Below, piece after piece: positions 9,363 to 18,577 of a DNA stretch of 43,302 nucleotides. Origin of the DNA: Deltaproteobacteria bacterium (GTDB taxonomy: Bacteria; Desulfobacterota; Desulfobaccia; Desulfobaccales; 0-14-0-80-60-11); the NCBI GenBank assembly GCA_016875015.1, contig VGSJ01000018.1:1-43302 (forward strand). The letters run 5' to 3'. The notes under the pieces were generated by a model. That model had not been told where the DNA came from. It worked only from the letters and a program-made list of their open reading frames with translations, and made no database searches. Within the stretch, counting starts at the first letter, position 1, and each line of letters opens with the position of its first letter. A program made the position numbers and the translations under genes.

Positions 9363-10235
9363 CTATAAACCGGCCGCCGCCAGGATCGACGGCAGTTTGT
9401 CCTCCCACCCGATGGTGGAAACCAGCACTCCCGGGAACCCCTGCTTTTTTACGGCAGCCACGAATTCTGCGGCGATCTGCACACACTCCCGCACCCGGTC
9501 GGAGCTTTTCTGAATCCGGGTGACGAAAGCCTCCGGGATTTTCATCTCCATGTGGGTGTTGATGTAGCGGGCCATGCCCACACTCTTCAAGAGCATGACC
9601 GTGGGAATGATGGCCGCCGGGCGCTTGCCCACCTGACGCCGGAATTTCTCCAGGACTTCCACGTCGAAAACCGGCTGGGTGGTGAAAAACCTGGCCCCCG
9701 CGGCAATTTTTTTGTCCAGGTCCGCCAGTTCCTGCTTCAGGGCTCCGGCATCGCCGGTCACCTTGACGGTTGCGCCCACCAGGAATTGCGGCGCGCCTTT
9801 GAGATCCACCCCGGCCAGGTCCCGGCCGGTCTTCAGGGTCTGGATGGCCGCGAGCAGTTCCAGGAGATTGAGGTCGTTAACCGCCTTGGCCTGATGATGG
9901 TCGCCGTGGGTGATCTCGTCTCCAGCCACCGCCATGACATTGGGGATGCCCAGGGCCTGCGCCGCCAACAGGTCGCCTTGCAGCGCCAAGCGGTTGCGGT
10001 CCCGGCAGCATACCTGCATCACCGTTTCCAGTCCCTTGGTTTGCAAAAGGAGCGCGCCGCCCAGAGAACTCAACCGCATCACGGCGTTGTTCATCTCCGG
10101 GACCACAAAGGCGTCCACCATCCGCTTGACGCCGGTGGCGCTGGCCACCATACTGGAAACATCCGTGCCTTTGGGCGGTTCCATCTCCGCCAGAATGACG
10201 AATTCGCCGGAAGTCAATTTCTCTTGTAATGGCAT
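9363..10235 (-). CDS. Second MetF-family methylenetetrahydrofolate reductase paralogue
   Basis: 290 aa; 'FVILAEMEPPKGTDVSSM', 'NVMAVAGDEITHGDHHQAKAVNDLNLLELL', 'GARFFTTQPVFDVEVLEKF'. Confidence 0.85.
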   Translation of the reverse strand: MPLQEKLTSGEFVILAEMEPPKGTDVSSMVASATGVKRMVDAFVVPEMNNAVMRLSSLGGALLLQTKGLETVMQVCCRDRNRLALQGDLLAAQALGIPNVMAVAGDEITHGDHHQAKAVNDLNLLELLAAIQTLKTGRDLAGVDLKGAPQFLVGATVKVTGDAGALKQELADLDKKIAAGARFFTTQPVFDVEVLEKFRRQVGKRPAAIIPTVMLLKSVGMARYINTHMEMKIPEAFVTRIQKSSDRVRECVQIAAEFVAAVKKQGFPGVLVSTIGWEDKLPSILAAAGL

Positions 10236-10253
10236 CGCGGTCCCTCTCTCAGG

Positions 10254-10697
10254 TTATTGGGATGATCGCACCATGGCGTTGGAGATGGCTAAGATGAGGT
10301 CATCCATGCCGAAGGAATTGACATGATAGTAAAAAATCCCCTGCTGCCGGATGCGGCTTTCCTGTTCCGGATTGTTTTCATCGGCAGTAATGATGATGGG
10401 GAGCTTGCGGTCCAGTCCTCTGATGATGGAGATGGCCTCATAACCCAAATCTTCCGGCAGGCGGACATCCATGACCAGTACGTTGATCTTTTCATTCTGC
10501 AGGGTCATGAGCAGGGCTTTGATGTTGTCCACGGCTTTGAGCCGGTGCCCTTGTTCGGTGATCCAGAAATCCAGGTTCTGCGACAAGGCCCCGCCGCGTT
10601 CTGCGATCAACAGTGTGCCGCCCTTTTCCGTCATCTTCAGCGCCCCGGATTTCCCGAACCGAGCTACTGCCACGGTGATTGATTCCCAATCCAGCAA
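10254..10697 (-). CDS. Receiver-domain-like protein, atypical (start possibly internal at MTEKGG)
   Basis: 147 aa; 'INVLVMDVRLPEDLGYEAISIIRGLDRKLPIIITAD' receiver-like, but conserved Lys region reads 'YYHVNSFGMDD'. Confidence 0.65.
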   Translation of the reverse strand: MLDWESITVAVARFGKSGALKMTEKGGTLLIAERGGALSQNLDFWITEQGHRLKAVDNIKALLMTLQNEKINVLVMDVRLPEDLGYEAISIIRGLDRKLPIIITADENNPEQESRIRQQGIFYYHVNSFGMDDLILAISNAMVRSSQ

Positions 10698-10830
10698 TGC
10701 AAGGCCTGTGCCTTGAAGTCAACCGGAGGAAAACCCGCGCCCGGGCTCATCCTTAGGAAAAAAAGTTCAAGCTGTCAGGGGAAGCCGCGGGGGGTTTTGG
10801 ACCAGGGGCAAGGCGATTGTCAAGGCATAT

Positions 10831-10856
10831 AATTGTAATTTCAATTCGTTACAATT
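10831..10856. promoter_or_regulatory. Putative operator dyad AATTGTAA-N10-TTACAATT in intergenic region
   Basis: Perfect 8-bp inverted repeat in an AT-rich patch upstream of the C1 operon. Confidence 0.4.
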
Positions 10857-10967
10857 AATGGGTAAAATTGCCACATTTGTTGACATATTGCCACGCGGGC
10901 CAGGAGGCGTAAGTCTAGATTGGGTTTCCGGGAATGGCGCCCCAGCCGGAGTCGCCGCCGTCACCTG

Positions 10968-11070
10968 ATACCAGATTGCAGTCAAAAGGTGGCACAGGCT
11001 TTCCAGCCTGTGCAGGCGCAGGCTAAAGCCTGCGGCTACAGAAAATAGCCTTTTGAGCGCAACTTGGTAT
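10968..11070. repeat. MITE-like element with imperfect terminal inverted repeats enclosing two nested hairpins
   Basis: Left 'ATACCAgaTTGCagTCAAAAGG' matches reverse complement of right 'CCTTTTGAgcGCAAcTTGGTAT'; inside are GCACAGGCTttccAGCCTGTGC and GCAGGCTaaAGCCTGC. Confidence 0.75.
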
Positions 11071-11246
11071 GAGATGGCCTTCAGGCCAACGGGGGCTTGG
11101 GCGTAACCCCGAGCCGCCGGCGCCGGTTGGGAAATCCCGTTTCTGTGATAAAATAAAGTCAGTGGCGTCCGGGGATGCCGGAGCAATGGGCTCACCCCCA
11201 GCCCACCCGGGCGCGTTGACCAGGTCTCCAACCACCAGGAATTCCT

Positions 11247-11717
11247 ATGGATATAACCGCTCGTGAGGTAATGGCTACCCGGTTCTCCACCCTGTCACCC
11301 CGGATGACCATCGGGGAGGCCTGCCGGGTCTTTCAGAAAGCCGGGGAGGAGCACCAACAGATCGTCTTCGGCATGGTGGTCACCGATCAAGCGGGGCAAT
11401 TGCTGGGCATGCTTTCCATGTATGACATCCTGCTGCTCATCCGGCCCAAGCATATTCACATCTGGGGTGAGATCAAGGACGTGGACGTCTCGGGCATCCT
11501 CGATGCAGCCTTGACCCGGGCCAGATCCATGCTGGTTTCGGATATCATGACCACCGACCTCCTCACCATCACCCCTGACATGCACCTGCTGCGGATCATC
11601 GACATTATGATCAAAAAGCATGTCCGCCGGCTGCCGGTCCTGGAAGATGGGAAAATGGTCGGCATGGTGTATCTGTCCCAGGTCTTCCAGCATCTCCTGG
11701 AAAGAGGTTCAGAATGA
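11247..11717 (+). CDS. CBS-domain pair protein
   Basis: 156 aa; 'AREVMATRFSTLSPRMTIGEACRVF', 'VSDIMTTDLLTITPDMHLLRIIDIMIKKHVRRLPVLEDGKMVGMVYLSQV'. Confidence 0.9.
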   Translation: MDITAREVMATRFSTLSPRMTIGEACRVFQKAGEEHQQIVFGMVVTDQAGQLLGMLSMYDILLLIRPKHIHIWGEIKDVDVSGILDAALTRARSMLVSDIMTTDLLTITPDMHLLRIIDIMIKKHVRRLPVLEDGKMVGMVYLSQVFQHLLERGSE

Positions 11718-11745
11718 GGCCGGCGCCGCCGCCTGAGGGAACGCC

Positions 11746-12636
11746 ATGCAGGTCAGTAATCGCCAGAACGTCATGAAGGATTTGACGGTCAAAGAGGCCA
11801 TGCGCCGGTTGATCATTAACCTCGCCGCGGAGGCCACCCTGGAGGAGGCCATCCGTTATGCCATCAAGTATAAGGTGAACGCCATCCTGATTACCGACCC
11901 CAACCAGGTAGCGGTGGGGGTGGTCACCAAAACCGATCTCATGGGGGCCTATTATGCCGGACTCCCCCTTTCTACCCCGGCGGCCTCAATCATGGTGGGG
12001 CCGCCCCTGTTTTGCCACCTGGACGACTCCCTGGACGCGGCCCTGGACCGCATGCGGACCCACAAAATCCACCGGCTCTATGTCCGGGAGGCGGCCGCCC
12101 CGCAGGCCGTGGGCGTCCTGGCCTACCCGGACATCGTGGGTTTGCTCTACCGCTATTGCCATCAGTGCGACAGGAACCTGCGCCGGGATACGGAGGAGGC
12201 GGAGCACCTTTTGGCCGACCGGGTGCGTCTCCGGGAAGTGATGACCCCGGGGGTCTTCGCCCTGGGGGCCGACGACAGCCTGCTCCAGGTAATGGAAGGG
12301 CTGGCGGCCCATAAATTCGGCGCCCTCCTGATTACCGGGGAGGATGGGGCGCCGGCGGGGGTGATCTCCAAGACCGACCTCATCGTCGCCTATTTGCATG
12401 GCGTACCCCCCGAGGCCCCGGCCAAGACCGTGATGACCAAGGAGGTGGCCGCCTGCGATTACCATGACATCCTGATCAACGCCCTGCGCCGGATGATTTT
12501 TTCCGATGTTTCCCGGCTTTTTGTCTTCCGGGACTCTCCCGGGCACATCGTGGGCGTGTTCTCCCTGTCCGACGCCACCCGTTTCCGCTCGGGAACCTGC
12601 CGGGCCTGCGTCAGCAGCCGCATTCGCCCCCACTAG
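11746..12636 (+). CDS. Multi-CBS-domain protein
   Basis: 296 aa; 'VKEAMRRLIINLAAEATLEEAIRYAIKYKVNAILITD', 'LREVMTPGVFALGADDSLLQVMEGLAAHKFGALLITGEDG'. Confidence 0.9.
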   Translation: MQVSNRQNVMKDLTVKEAMRRLIINLAAEATLEEAIRYAIKYKVNAILITDPNQVAVGVVTKTDLMGAYYAGLPLSTPAASIMVGPPLFCHLDDSLDAALDRMRTHKIHRLYVREAAAPQAVGVLAYPDIVGLLYRYCHQCDRNLRRDTEEAEHLLADRVRLREVMTPGVFALGADDSLLQVMEGLAAHKFGALLITGEDGAPAGVISKTDLIVAYLHGVPPEAPAKTVMTKEVAACDYHDILINALRRMIFSDVSRLFVFRDSPGHIVGVFSLSDATRFRSGTCRACVSSRIRPH

Positions 12637-12679
12637 TATTGCGTTTCAGGAAAACCTTTAAAAAGAAAAACTTCTTGTT

Positions 12680-12790
12680 CCCTCCCCCTTGATGGGGGAG
12701 GGTTAGGGTGGGGGTGACAAAACCATGAACAGATACAAAGCCTTATCCCACTCCACCTACCCCCCTTCCACCAGGGGAGGGGGAATTTTA
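12680..12790. repeat. Dispersed-type repeat CCCTCCCCC..GGGGGAGGGTTAGGGTGGGGG and inverted companion
   Basis: Palindromic C/G-run motif, similar to 17-58 at the window start. Confidence 0.6.
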
Positions 12791-12875
12791 AGACCATAAC
12801 TTATTAAAGCTACTTCTGAAACACTACACTAGTGTGACGTTCCACAAGTAATACGGCAATTAAAGAATGGTTTTT

Positions 12876-12960
12876 ACCCCCCCTTTTCTAAAGGGGGGTC
12901 AGGGGGGATTAAATAAGTGCTTAATAATCCCCATAAATCCCCCTTTAAAAAGGGGGACTT
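12876..12960. repeat. Paired hairpins of CCCCCCTTTT..AAAGGGGGG type
   Basis: Two adjacent palindromes; same architecture in opposite orientation at 35770-35860. Confidence 0.65.
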
Positions 12961-13030
12961 TAAAAAGGTGTTAGGGAAATCACAGCAATATATTTGTCAT
13001 ATAAATTACGGAACCTAGCACTAGACTGCC

Positions 13031-13636
13031 CTACTTTTTCTTAGCCTTTTCCCACGCCTCGATTTTTTCTTTGGCCCTTTCCCTCAGATACAACGCGTCC
13101 AGTTTCTCCTGCTTGCTGAGGAGCGCAATGGAATACGAACTGAGCTCTCCGGTTCGATCAATGTCGCTGAATTTCAAATACATTCTCGTTTTAATCCCGT
13201 TATAGTAAAAATCCTGGGCATTTAATTGTTCCAAGACTTTTGACCTTTGTCCCGGACCAAACCTGGCAAAAACATACTCTTTTAAGATTTGGAATTGGTT
13301 GTGACCTCTTACTTTAATTATGACTCCGGAAAACTTGCCGTTCCAGAACTCGTAGGTGATATCGTCGAGTTTGACCGTCACGAGATATAAGTCTTCCTGT
13401 TTTTTCTTATAATAGGTAAATGGCCCGAGTATCTCAATAAGTTCCATAGTGTGCAGCGGGTCCAGGGTGGCGATGTTCGTCTGCCACTTGAGGCCCCTGA
13501 ACCCATCCGGCTCCGAACCGGGCTTGAACGAATAGTCATAGGTGAACATCTTGTCTTGGGCCGGCAGGCTCATGGCCGACAACAGGATCATGGCCCAGGC
13601 GATCATTACCCCCATGAAGACGGTTTTTCTCATCAT
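13031..13636 (-). CDS. Hypothetical exported protein
   Basis: Start chosen at internal MMRKTVFMG (ATG 13636) with purine-rich RBS; signal-peptide-like 'MMRKTVFMGVMIAWAMILLSAMSLPAQ'. Track ORF begins at 13702. Confidence 0.7.
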   Translation of the reverse strand: MMRKTVFMGVMIAWAMILLSAMSLPAQDKMFTYDYSFKPGSEPDGFRGLKWQTNIATLDPLHTMELIEILGPFTYYKKKQEDLYLVTVKLDDITYEFWNGKFSGVIIKVRGHNQFQILKEYVFARFGPGQRSKVLEQLNAQDFYYNGIKTRMYLKFSDIDRTGELSSYSIALLSKQEKLDALYLRERAKEKIEAWEKAKKK

Positions 13637-13911
13637 TATGCCCTTTCCCTCCTGAAATCGACTGATCCTCTCCCAGAAATTCGTCCCGGCAGATGCGGCC
13701 ATCCCGGTGTTTTTTCCAGAGCTTCAGGTGGGGGGAATTGTACCTGATCCCGGGCGCCAAAGCCAGCGAGTTTTTGAGTTGCCCAGGCCCGCCCCGGGAT
13801 AAGGTTGCCTCTACCACCGCCTACGCCCACTTTCCTCTTTACCGTTAAGAGGTTTGACCATATAGTGAAAGTTATCATCGTAATTGTGCCACCGGAAGGA
13901 GAGCCGCACCC

Positions 13912-14718
13912 ATGATTGACCTGAACGCCGTGGATTATTCTCCCCTGGACGTGCCTGAGGTGCTGCTGCGGTTGTTCCACCCCCGTCCCGAATTAAGCTT
14001 AGCCTCCGCCCAGCCCCCCGCCCGGGACCTCCTCGTGCCGGTGGATGACCACGCGGTGGTGGGGGCCCGCTTTCATCCGGCCGCGGCCACCGCCCCCACC
14101 ATCCTCTTCTTCCACGGCAACGGCGAGATCGTGGCCGATTATGACGAGTTGGCGCCCTTCTACCGGCGTCAGGGCGTCAACTTTTTACCGGTGGATTACC
14201 GGGGTTACGGCCGCTCCACCGGCGCCCCCACGGTGAGCGCCATGATGCGGGACTGCCATGCCGTTTTCACCTTCGCCCGGCAGTGGCTGCCGGAGATGGG
14301 CTACCGGGGCCCCTTGATGGTCATGGGCCGGTCCCTGGGAAGCGCCTCGGCCCTGGAACTGGCAGTCGCCTACCCGGGAGAGGTCGCGGCTCTCATCGTG
14401 GAGAGCGGCTTTGCCTATGCCGGACCCCTGTTGCAGCTTTTGGGCGTCAACCTGGCCGCCATCGGGTTTAAGGAAACGGCCGGTTTCCGCAACGTCGACA
14501 AGATCCGGGCCTACCCCGGCCCCACCCTGATCATCCACGCCGAGCACGACCACATCATTCCCGTGAGCGACGGCCAGGCCCTGTATGACGCCGCCGCGGC
14601 CCCGGACAAGACCCTGCTCAAAATCCCCCACGCCAACCACAACGACATCCTCTTCCAGGGCGGCGCGGCGTACATGACGGCCATCCAGGCGCTGGCGGCA
14701 CGGATCAGCCGGGGATAG
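13912..14718 (+). CDS. Alpha/beta hydrolase (BEM46/YfhR-like)
   Basis: 268 aa; 'ILFFHGNGEIVADYDELAPFYRRQGVNFLPVDYRGYGRSTG', 'VMGRSLGSASALELA', 'HAEHDHIIPVSDGQ', 'ANHNDI'. Confidence 0.9.
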   Translation: MIDLNAVDYSPLDVPEVLLRLFHPRPELSLASAQPPARDLLVPVDDHAVVGARFHPAAATAPTILFFHGNGEIVADYDELAPFYRRQGVNFLPVDYRGYGRSTGAPTVSAMMRDCHAVFTFARQWLPEMGYRGPLMVMGRSLGSASALELAVAYPGEVAALIVESGFAYAGPLLQLLGVNLAAIGFKETAGFRNVDKIRAYPGPTLIIHAEHDHIIPVSDGQALYDAAAAPDKTLLKIPHANHNDILFQGGAAYMTAIQALAARISRG

Positions 14719-15003
14719 GAGGCAACCGGACCTTCGCCGCCCTGGCCGGACTCCGGGACCGAACGTTCTGCGCCGCGGGATTACCCTGCGCCAGTTTTTC
14801 TTCAAGACGCCACCCACCATGCGCTTCACTCCATTTTGCACAGCCCGAATCAGGAATTTATCACCCCAGTATTAGGGATTCTCCTATGGTGAACCGGAAT
14901 CTCCTCGTTTAATCTGGGAGAGTCTCTGCAGGTACAACCCGCTGGACCAGGAAGGTCATCTTCTGACGGGCCAAAGGCCGCGCAGCAGAATGGGGGTAGC
15001 CGG

Positions 15004-16503
15004 GTGATACATAAAATACACCAGTTCTTTCGCCGGTCTAAAAAACCGCCACGGCAGTCCGGAAATGGGCAACAGCCCTCCAAACCAGTGGAAGGTCTCA
15101 TGGAAGCACACCAGGCTTGCCGGCCGACCATCGAGGCGCTGCTGGAAAGCGACCAGGATTTCAAGTTACTCTTAAACAATATCCCGGCCGTGGTATTTAA
15201 GGGATATATCGACGGGACCGTGGATTTCTTTGACCATAAAATCGAAGAGATGACCGGATACGCAAGAAAGGATTTCGAATCCAGGCAGCGTAAATGGACT
15301 GAATTAGTTTTTGAAGAAGACGTTGAAGAAGTCAAACTGGCATTTGTCCAGGGACTAAAAACCGACAAGTCATATGTGAGGGAATATAGAATAAGAAACC
15401 GGCAAAATAATTTTATTTGGATTCAGGAAAGAAGCCAGATAGTTTGCGATCAGAGTGGAAAGATTCAATATGTGAGCGGCATATTCTTCGATATTACGTC
15501 GCCAAAACAAGCCGAAGAGGCCCGGCAAGAGGGGGAAAGATTTCTTTCCAGCATTTTTAGCAGTATTCTTGATGGCATTAGCGTCATCGACTTAAATTTT
15601 AATATTGTGCAGGTCAATGCCACCATGGAGAAGTGGTACCAACAGGCGCTCCCTCTGGTTGGGAATAAGTGCTATGAGGTCTATCAGGGCAGGTCCGAAC
15701 CCTGTCAGCCTTGTCCCGCGTATCGCACCATGCTCACCGGTGAACCGCATTTCGACACCATACCCCGTAAAGGCGCCGATGGCCGAAGCGTGGACTGGTC
15801 AGATGTACATGCTTTCCCCTGGATGAGTAAAACCACGGGGAAAATGAGGGGGGTTATCAAGTACATCCGGGATATCACCTGCCGCGTGAACGCCGAGCAA
15901 ACCGTAGAGGAAAGTCTCATAAATTTACAGAAGGCCTTGAACGGGACGGTCAAGGCCCTGGCCAACACTTTGGAATCGAAAGATCCGTATACGGCCGGCC
16001 ACCAAAGGCGGGTGGTGCAACTCGCCTGCGCCCTGGCTCAAGAGTTGGGGGAATCACCCCATTATATCGAGGGGATGCGCGTCATGGGATTTCTCCATGA
16101 CCTGGGGAAGATCGCCGTTCCCGGGGAGATTCTCAGCAAACCGAGCCGATTGAGCGAATACGAATTTGACCTGATAAAAATTCATCCCCAGGCAGGCTAC
16201 GACATCTTAAAGGAAATAGATTTTCCCTGGCCGGTAGCCCTGGCGGTGGTCCAACACCATGAGCGGCTCGATGGCTCAGGTTATCCTTACGGACTTTCAG
16301 GCCATGATATTATCATGGAGGCCAAAATCTTAGCGGTGGCGGATGTTGTCGAAGCCATGGCTTCTCACCGTCCTTATCGCCCGGCCCTGGGTTTGAACCA
16401 AGCCATGGCGGAAATTTCCCAGCAGCAGGGGGTTCTCTACGACCCCGAGGTGGTCAACGCCTGTTTGAGGCTCGTATCTGAAAAAACTTTCACCTTTCAT
16501 TAA
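15004..16503 (+). CDS. PAS-domain HD-GYP cyclic-di-GMP phosphodiesterase-like protein
   Basis: 499 aa; PAS segments then 'HDLGKIAVPGEILSKPSRLSEYEF', 'VVQHHERLDGSGYPYGLSG'; GTG start. Confidence 0.9.
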   Translation: MIHKIHQFFRRSKKPPRQSGNGQQPSKPVEGLMEAHQACRPTIEALLESDQDFKLLLNNIPAVVFKGYIDGTVDFFDHKIEEMTGYARKDFESRQRKWTELVFEEDVEEVKLAFVQGLKTDKSYVREYRIRNRQNNFIWIQERSQIVCDQSGKIQYVSGIFFDITSPKQAEEARQEGERFLSSIFSSILDGISVIDLNFNIVQVNATMEKWYQQALPLVGNKCYEVYQGRSEPCQPCPAYRTMLTGEPHFDTIPRKGADGRSVDWSDVHAFPWMSKTTGKMRGVIKYIRDITCRVNAEQTVEESLINLQKALNGTVKALANTLESKDPYTAGHQRRVVQLACALAQELGESPHYIEGMRVMGFLHDLGKIAVPGEILSKPSRLSEYEFDLIKIHPQAGYDILKEIDFPWPVALAVVQHHERLDGSGYPYGLSGHDIIMEAKILAVADVVEAMASHRPYRPALGLNQAMAEISQQQGVLYDPEVVNACLRLVSEKTFTFH

Positions 16504-16753
16504 GCCAACCCGACCACGGTTGAACCCGGGATCGGAACCGCAGCCGCAGCTCGATCCGGCCCCCGATGCTTGACCTTTCCCTGACGTCATGCGGTCTCCA
16601 TTTTTTCGCCAACCCCGGCTCCCATCTTTAACAATCATTGGTGCATAATTAAATCAGGTAATTCCCTGGCGCACGATATTTCAGCCCGGGAAATTCCCTG
16701 GCCATGGCCGCAAAATTATGGTAAAAAGGCTGATAGTCTTAAAGGAAGGTATC

Positions 16754-18157
16754 ATGTCAGAAGTGCGCACCCGATTTTCCCCCAGTCCCACCGGCGCCCT
16801 CCACCTGGGCGGCGCCCACACGGCGCTGTTCAACTGGCTCATTGCCCGACATTATCAGGGGACTTTCCTTCTCCGGATCGAGGACACCGACCAGGAGCGG
16901 TCCCAGGAGAAGTTCGTCGCCGAAATTCTGGAGGCCATGACCTGGCTGGGCCTGGACTGGGATGAAGGCCCCTATCGCCAGATGGAACGCCTGCCCATAT
17001 ATCAAGACTACATCAACCGCTTGCTGGCGAGCGGCGCGGCCTATAACTGCAACTGCCCGCCCCAGGATGCCAAGGCCCGCCAGGCCGCCCTGGCCCGGGG
17101 TGAGAAGCCCAAATACCACGGCCACTGCCGGGAGATTAACCTCCCGGCCGGGCCTGAAACCGCGGTCCGCTTCAAGACCCACCATACCGGCGTCACCCAC
17201 TGGGATGACCAAATTAAAGGCCCCATCGCCTTTGACAACCAGGAGCTCGACGACCTGGTGCTCCAACGGGCCGACGGCAATCCCACCTATAATTTCGCGG
17301 TGGTGGTGGATGACATCACCATGGCAGTCACCCACGTCATCCGGGGGGAAGACCACATCCCCAACACCCCCCGGCAGCTTCTCATCTATGAGGCCCTTAA
17401 AGTCACCCCGCCCTTCTTCGCCCACATGCCCCTGATGCTGGGCAAAGACCGGGCCAAGCTCTCCAAACGCCACGGCGCCCTGTCCGCCCTGGCCTACCGG
17501 GATCAAGGCTTTCTGCCGCAGTCTCTGGTGAACTACCTGGCCCGGCTGGGCTGGTCCCACGGCGACCAGGAGATCTTTTCCCGGGAGGAACTCGTCAAAT
17601 ATTTCACCCTGAATCATGTGACCAAATCCCCGGGGGTCTATGACGAGGAAAAGCTCCTGTGGCTCAACAGCCATTATCTCAAGGAGATGCCGGCCCCGGA
17701 GTTGGCCAGGGAACTGACCCCCTTTCTGGCCGCCCAGGGGATCACTGACCCGGATCAGGCTTATCTGACCCGGGTGGCGCCCACCCTGAGCGCCCGGTGT
17801 AAAACCCTGGTGGAGATGGCGGCAGCCGCCCGCTTCTATTTCCTGGACCCCCGGCCCTATGAGGTTAAGGCCGCGGAAAAGTTCCTCACCCCGGCCGCCG
17901 TCCCCACGCTGAGGGAGATTGCGGCGCGTCTGGCTATCCTGCCCGATCCCTCGGAAGAGGCCTTGAATCGGTTGTTCTCCGACCTGGCCCAGACCACCGA
18001 GCAGAAGATGGCCAGCCTGGCCCAGCCGGTGCGGGTGGCCTTGACGGGCAAGACCGCCAGCCCCGGCCTCTATGAAATCATCCATATCCTGGGCCGGGAG
18101 GAGGCCTTGCGGCGGATCAGCCGGGCCATTGAGTTTGCCGAACCGGGGACCGCGTAA
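16754..18157 (+). CDS. gltX: Glutamyl-tRNA synthetase
   Basis: 'VRTRFSPSPTGALHLGGAHTALFNWLIAR', 'RIEDTDQERS', 'KLSKRHGA'; start taken at internal MSEVRTRF. Confidence 0.95.
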   Translation: MSEVRTRFSPSPTGALHLGGAHTALFNWLIARHYQGTFLLRIEDTDQERSQEKFVAEILEAMTWLGLDWDEGPYRQMERLPIYQDYINRLLASGAAYNCNCPPQDAKARQAALARGEKPKYHGHCREINLPAGPETAVRFKTHHTGVTHWDDQIKGPIAFDNQELDDLVLQRADGNPTYNFAVVVDDITMAVTHVIRGEDHIPNTPRQLLIYEALKVTPPFFAHMPLMLGKDRAKLSKRHGALSALAYRDQGFLPQSLVNYLARLGWSHGDQEIFSREELVKYFTLNHVTKSPGVYDEEKLLWLNSHYLKEMPAPELARELTPFLAAQGITDPDQAYLTRVAPTLSARCKTLVEMAAAARFYFLDPRPYEVKAAEKFLTPAAVPTLREIAARLAILPDPSEEALNRLFSDLAQTTEQKMASLAQPVRVALTGKTASPGLYEIIHILGREEALRRISRAIEFAEPGTA

Positions 18158-18254
18158 GTGCTGGAGTTAATGCAGGGTGCGCCCTGCGCACCACGTTACT
18201 GAATTGAATTGGCCAACCGGCCGTACTTCTTGCCACTTCTGAAGGAGGTTAGTC

Positions 18255-18446
18255 ATGGCTGAACAGGATCAATCGTATCGAAAAAAGCAGGTTTACCTGG
18301 TGCTCTTGGTGTTTGCCTGCCTAGGACTCGCCATTTGGGGGCAGAGCGCCCCGGTGGCCGTGGTCGCCATCCTGGCGGCCTGCGGCTTCTGCTTCTATGC
18401 CTCCACCCTGGAGCCGGAGAAAAAGCCTGAAGAACACCATCATTAA
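18255..18446 (+). CDS. Small two-TM membrane protein, unknown
   Basis: 63 aa with RBS 'aaggagg'; hydrophobic 'VYLVLLVFACLGLAIWG', 'PVAVVAILAACGFCFYAST'. Confidence 0.7.
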   Translation: MAEQDQSYRKKQVYLVLLVFACLGLAIWGQSAPVAVVAILAACGFCFYASTLEPEKKPEEHHH

Positions 18447-18577
18447 TCAACCGGTTACGGGTGGAGGGGGCGCCCCCTGCCAGGTTCAATAACCGGGGGG
18501 CGGGGGATCGGGGCCAGCGGTAATCCTGTCTTTCTCCGCGCCTCCCCCATCCGCTTCCCAACCAGAAGGAGGGCCTT

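Noticed and set aside
10767-11231. 154-aa minus-strand ORF
   Set aside because: Runs through the MITE-like repeat and intergenic dyad; no protein-like features.
12640-13020. Possible CRISPR-like array from repeated C/G-run motifs
   Set aside because: Repeats are palindromic, unevenly spaced and of different types; no constant spacer length and no cas genes.
14850-15368. 172-aa minus-strand ORF
   Set aside because: Overlaps antisense the start of the PAS/HD-GYP gene; composition is Ser/Pro/Cys-rich and not protein-like.
16757-18085. 442-aa minus-strand ORF
   Set aside because: Antisense shadow of gltX.
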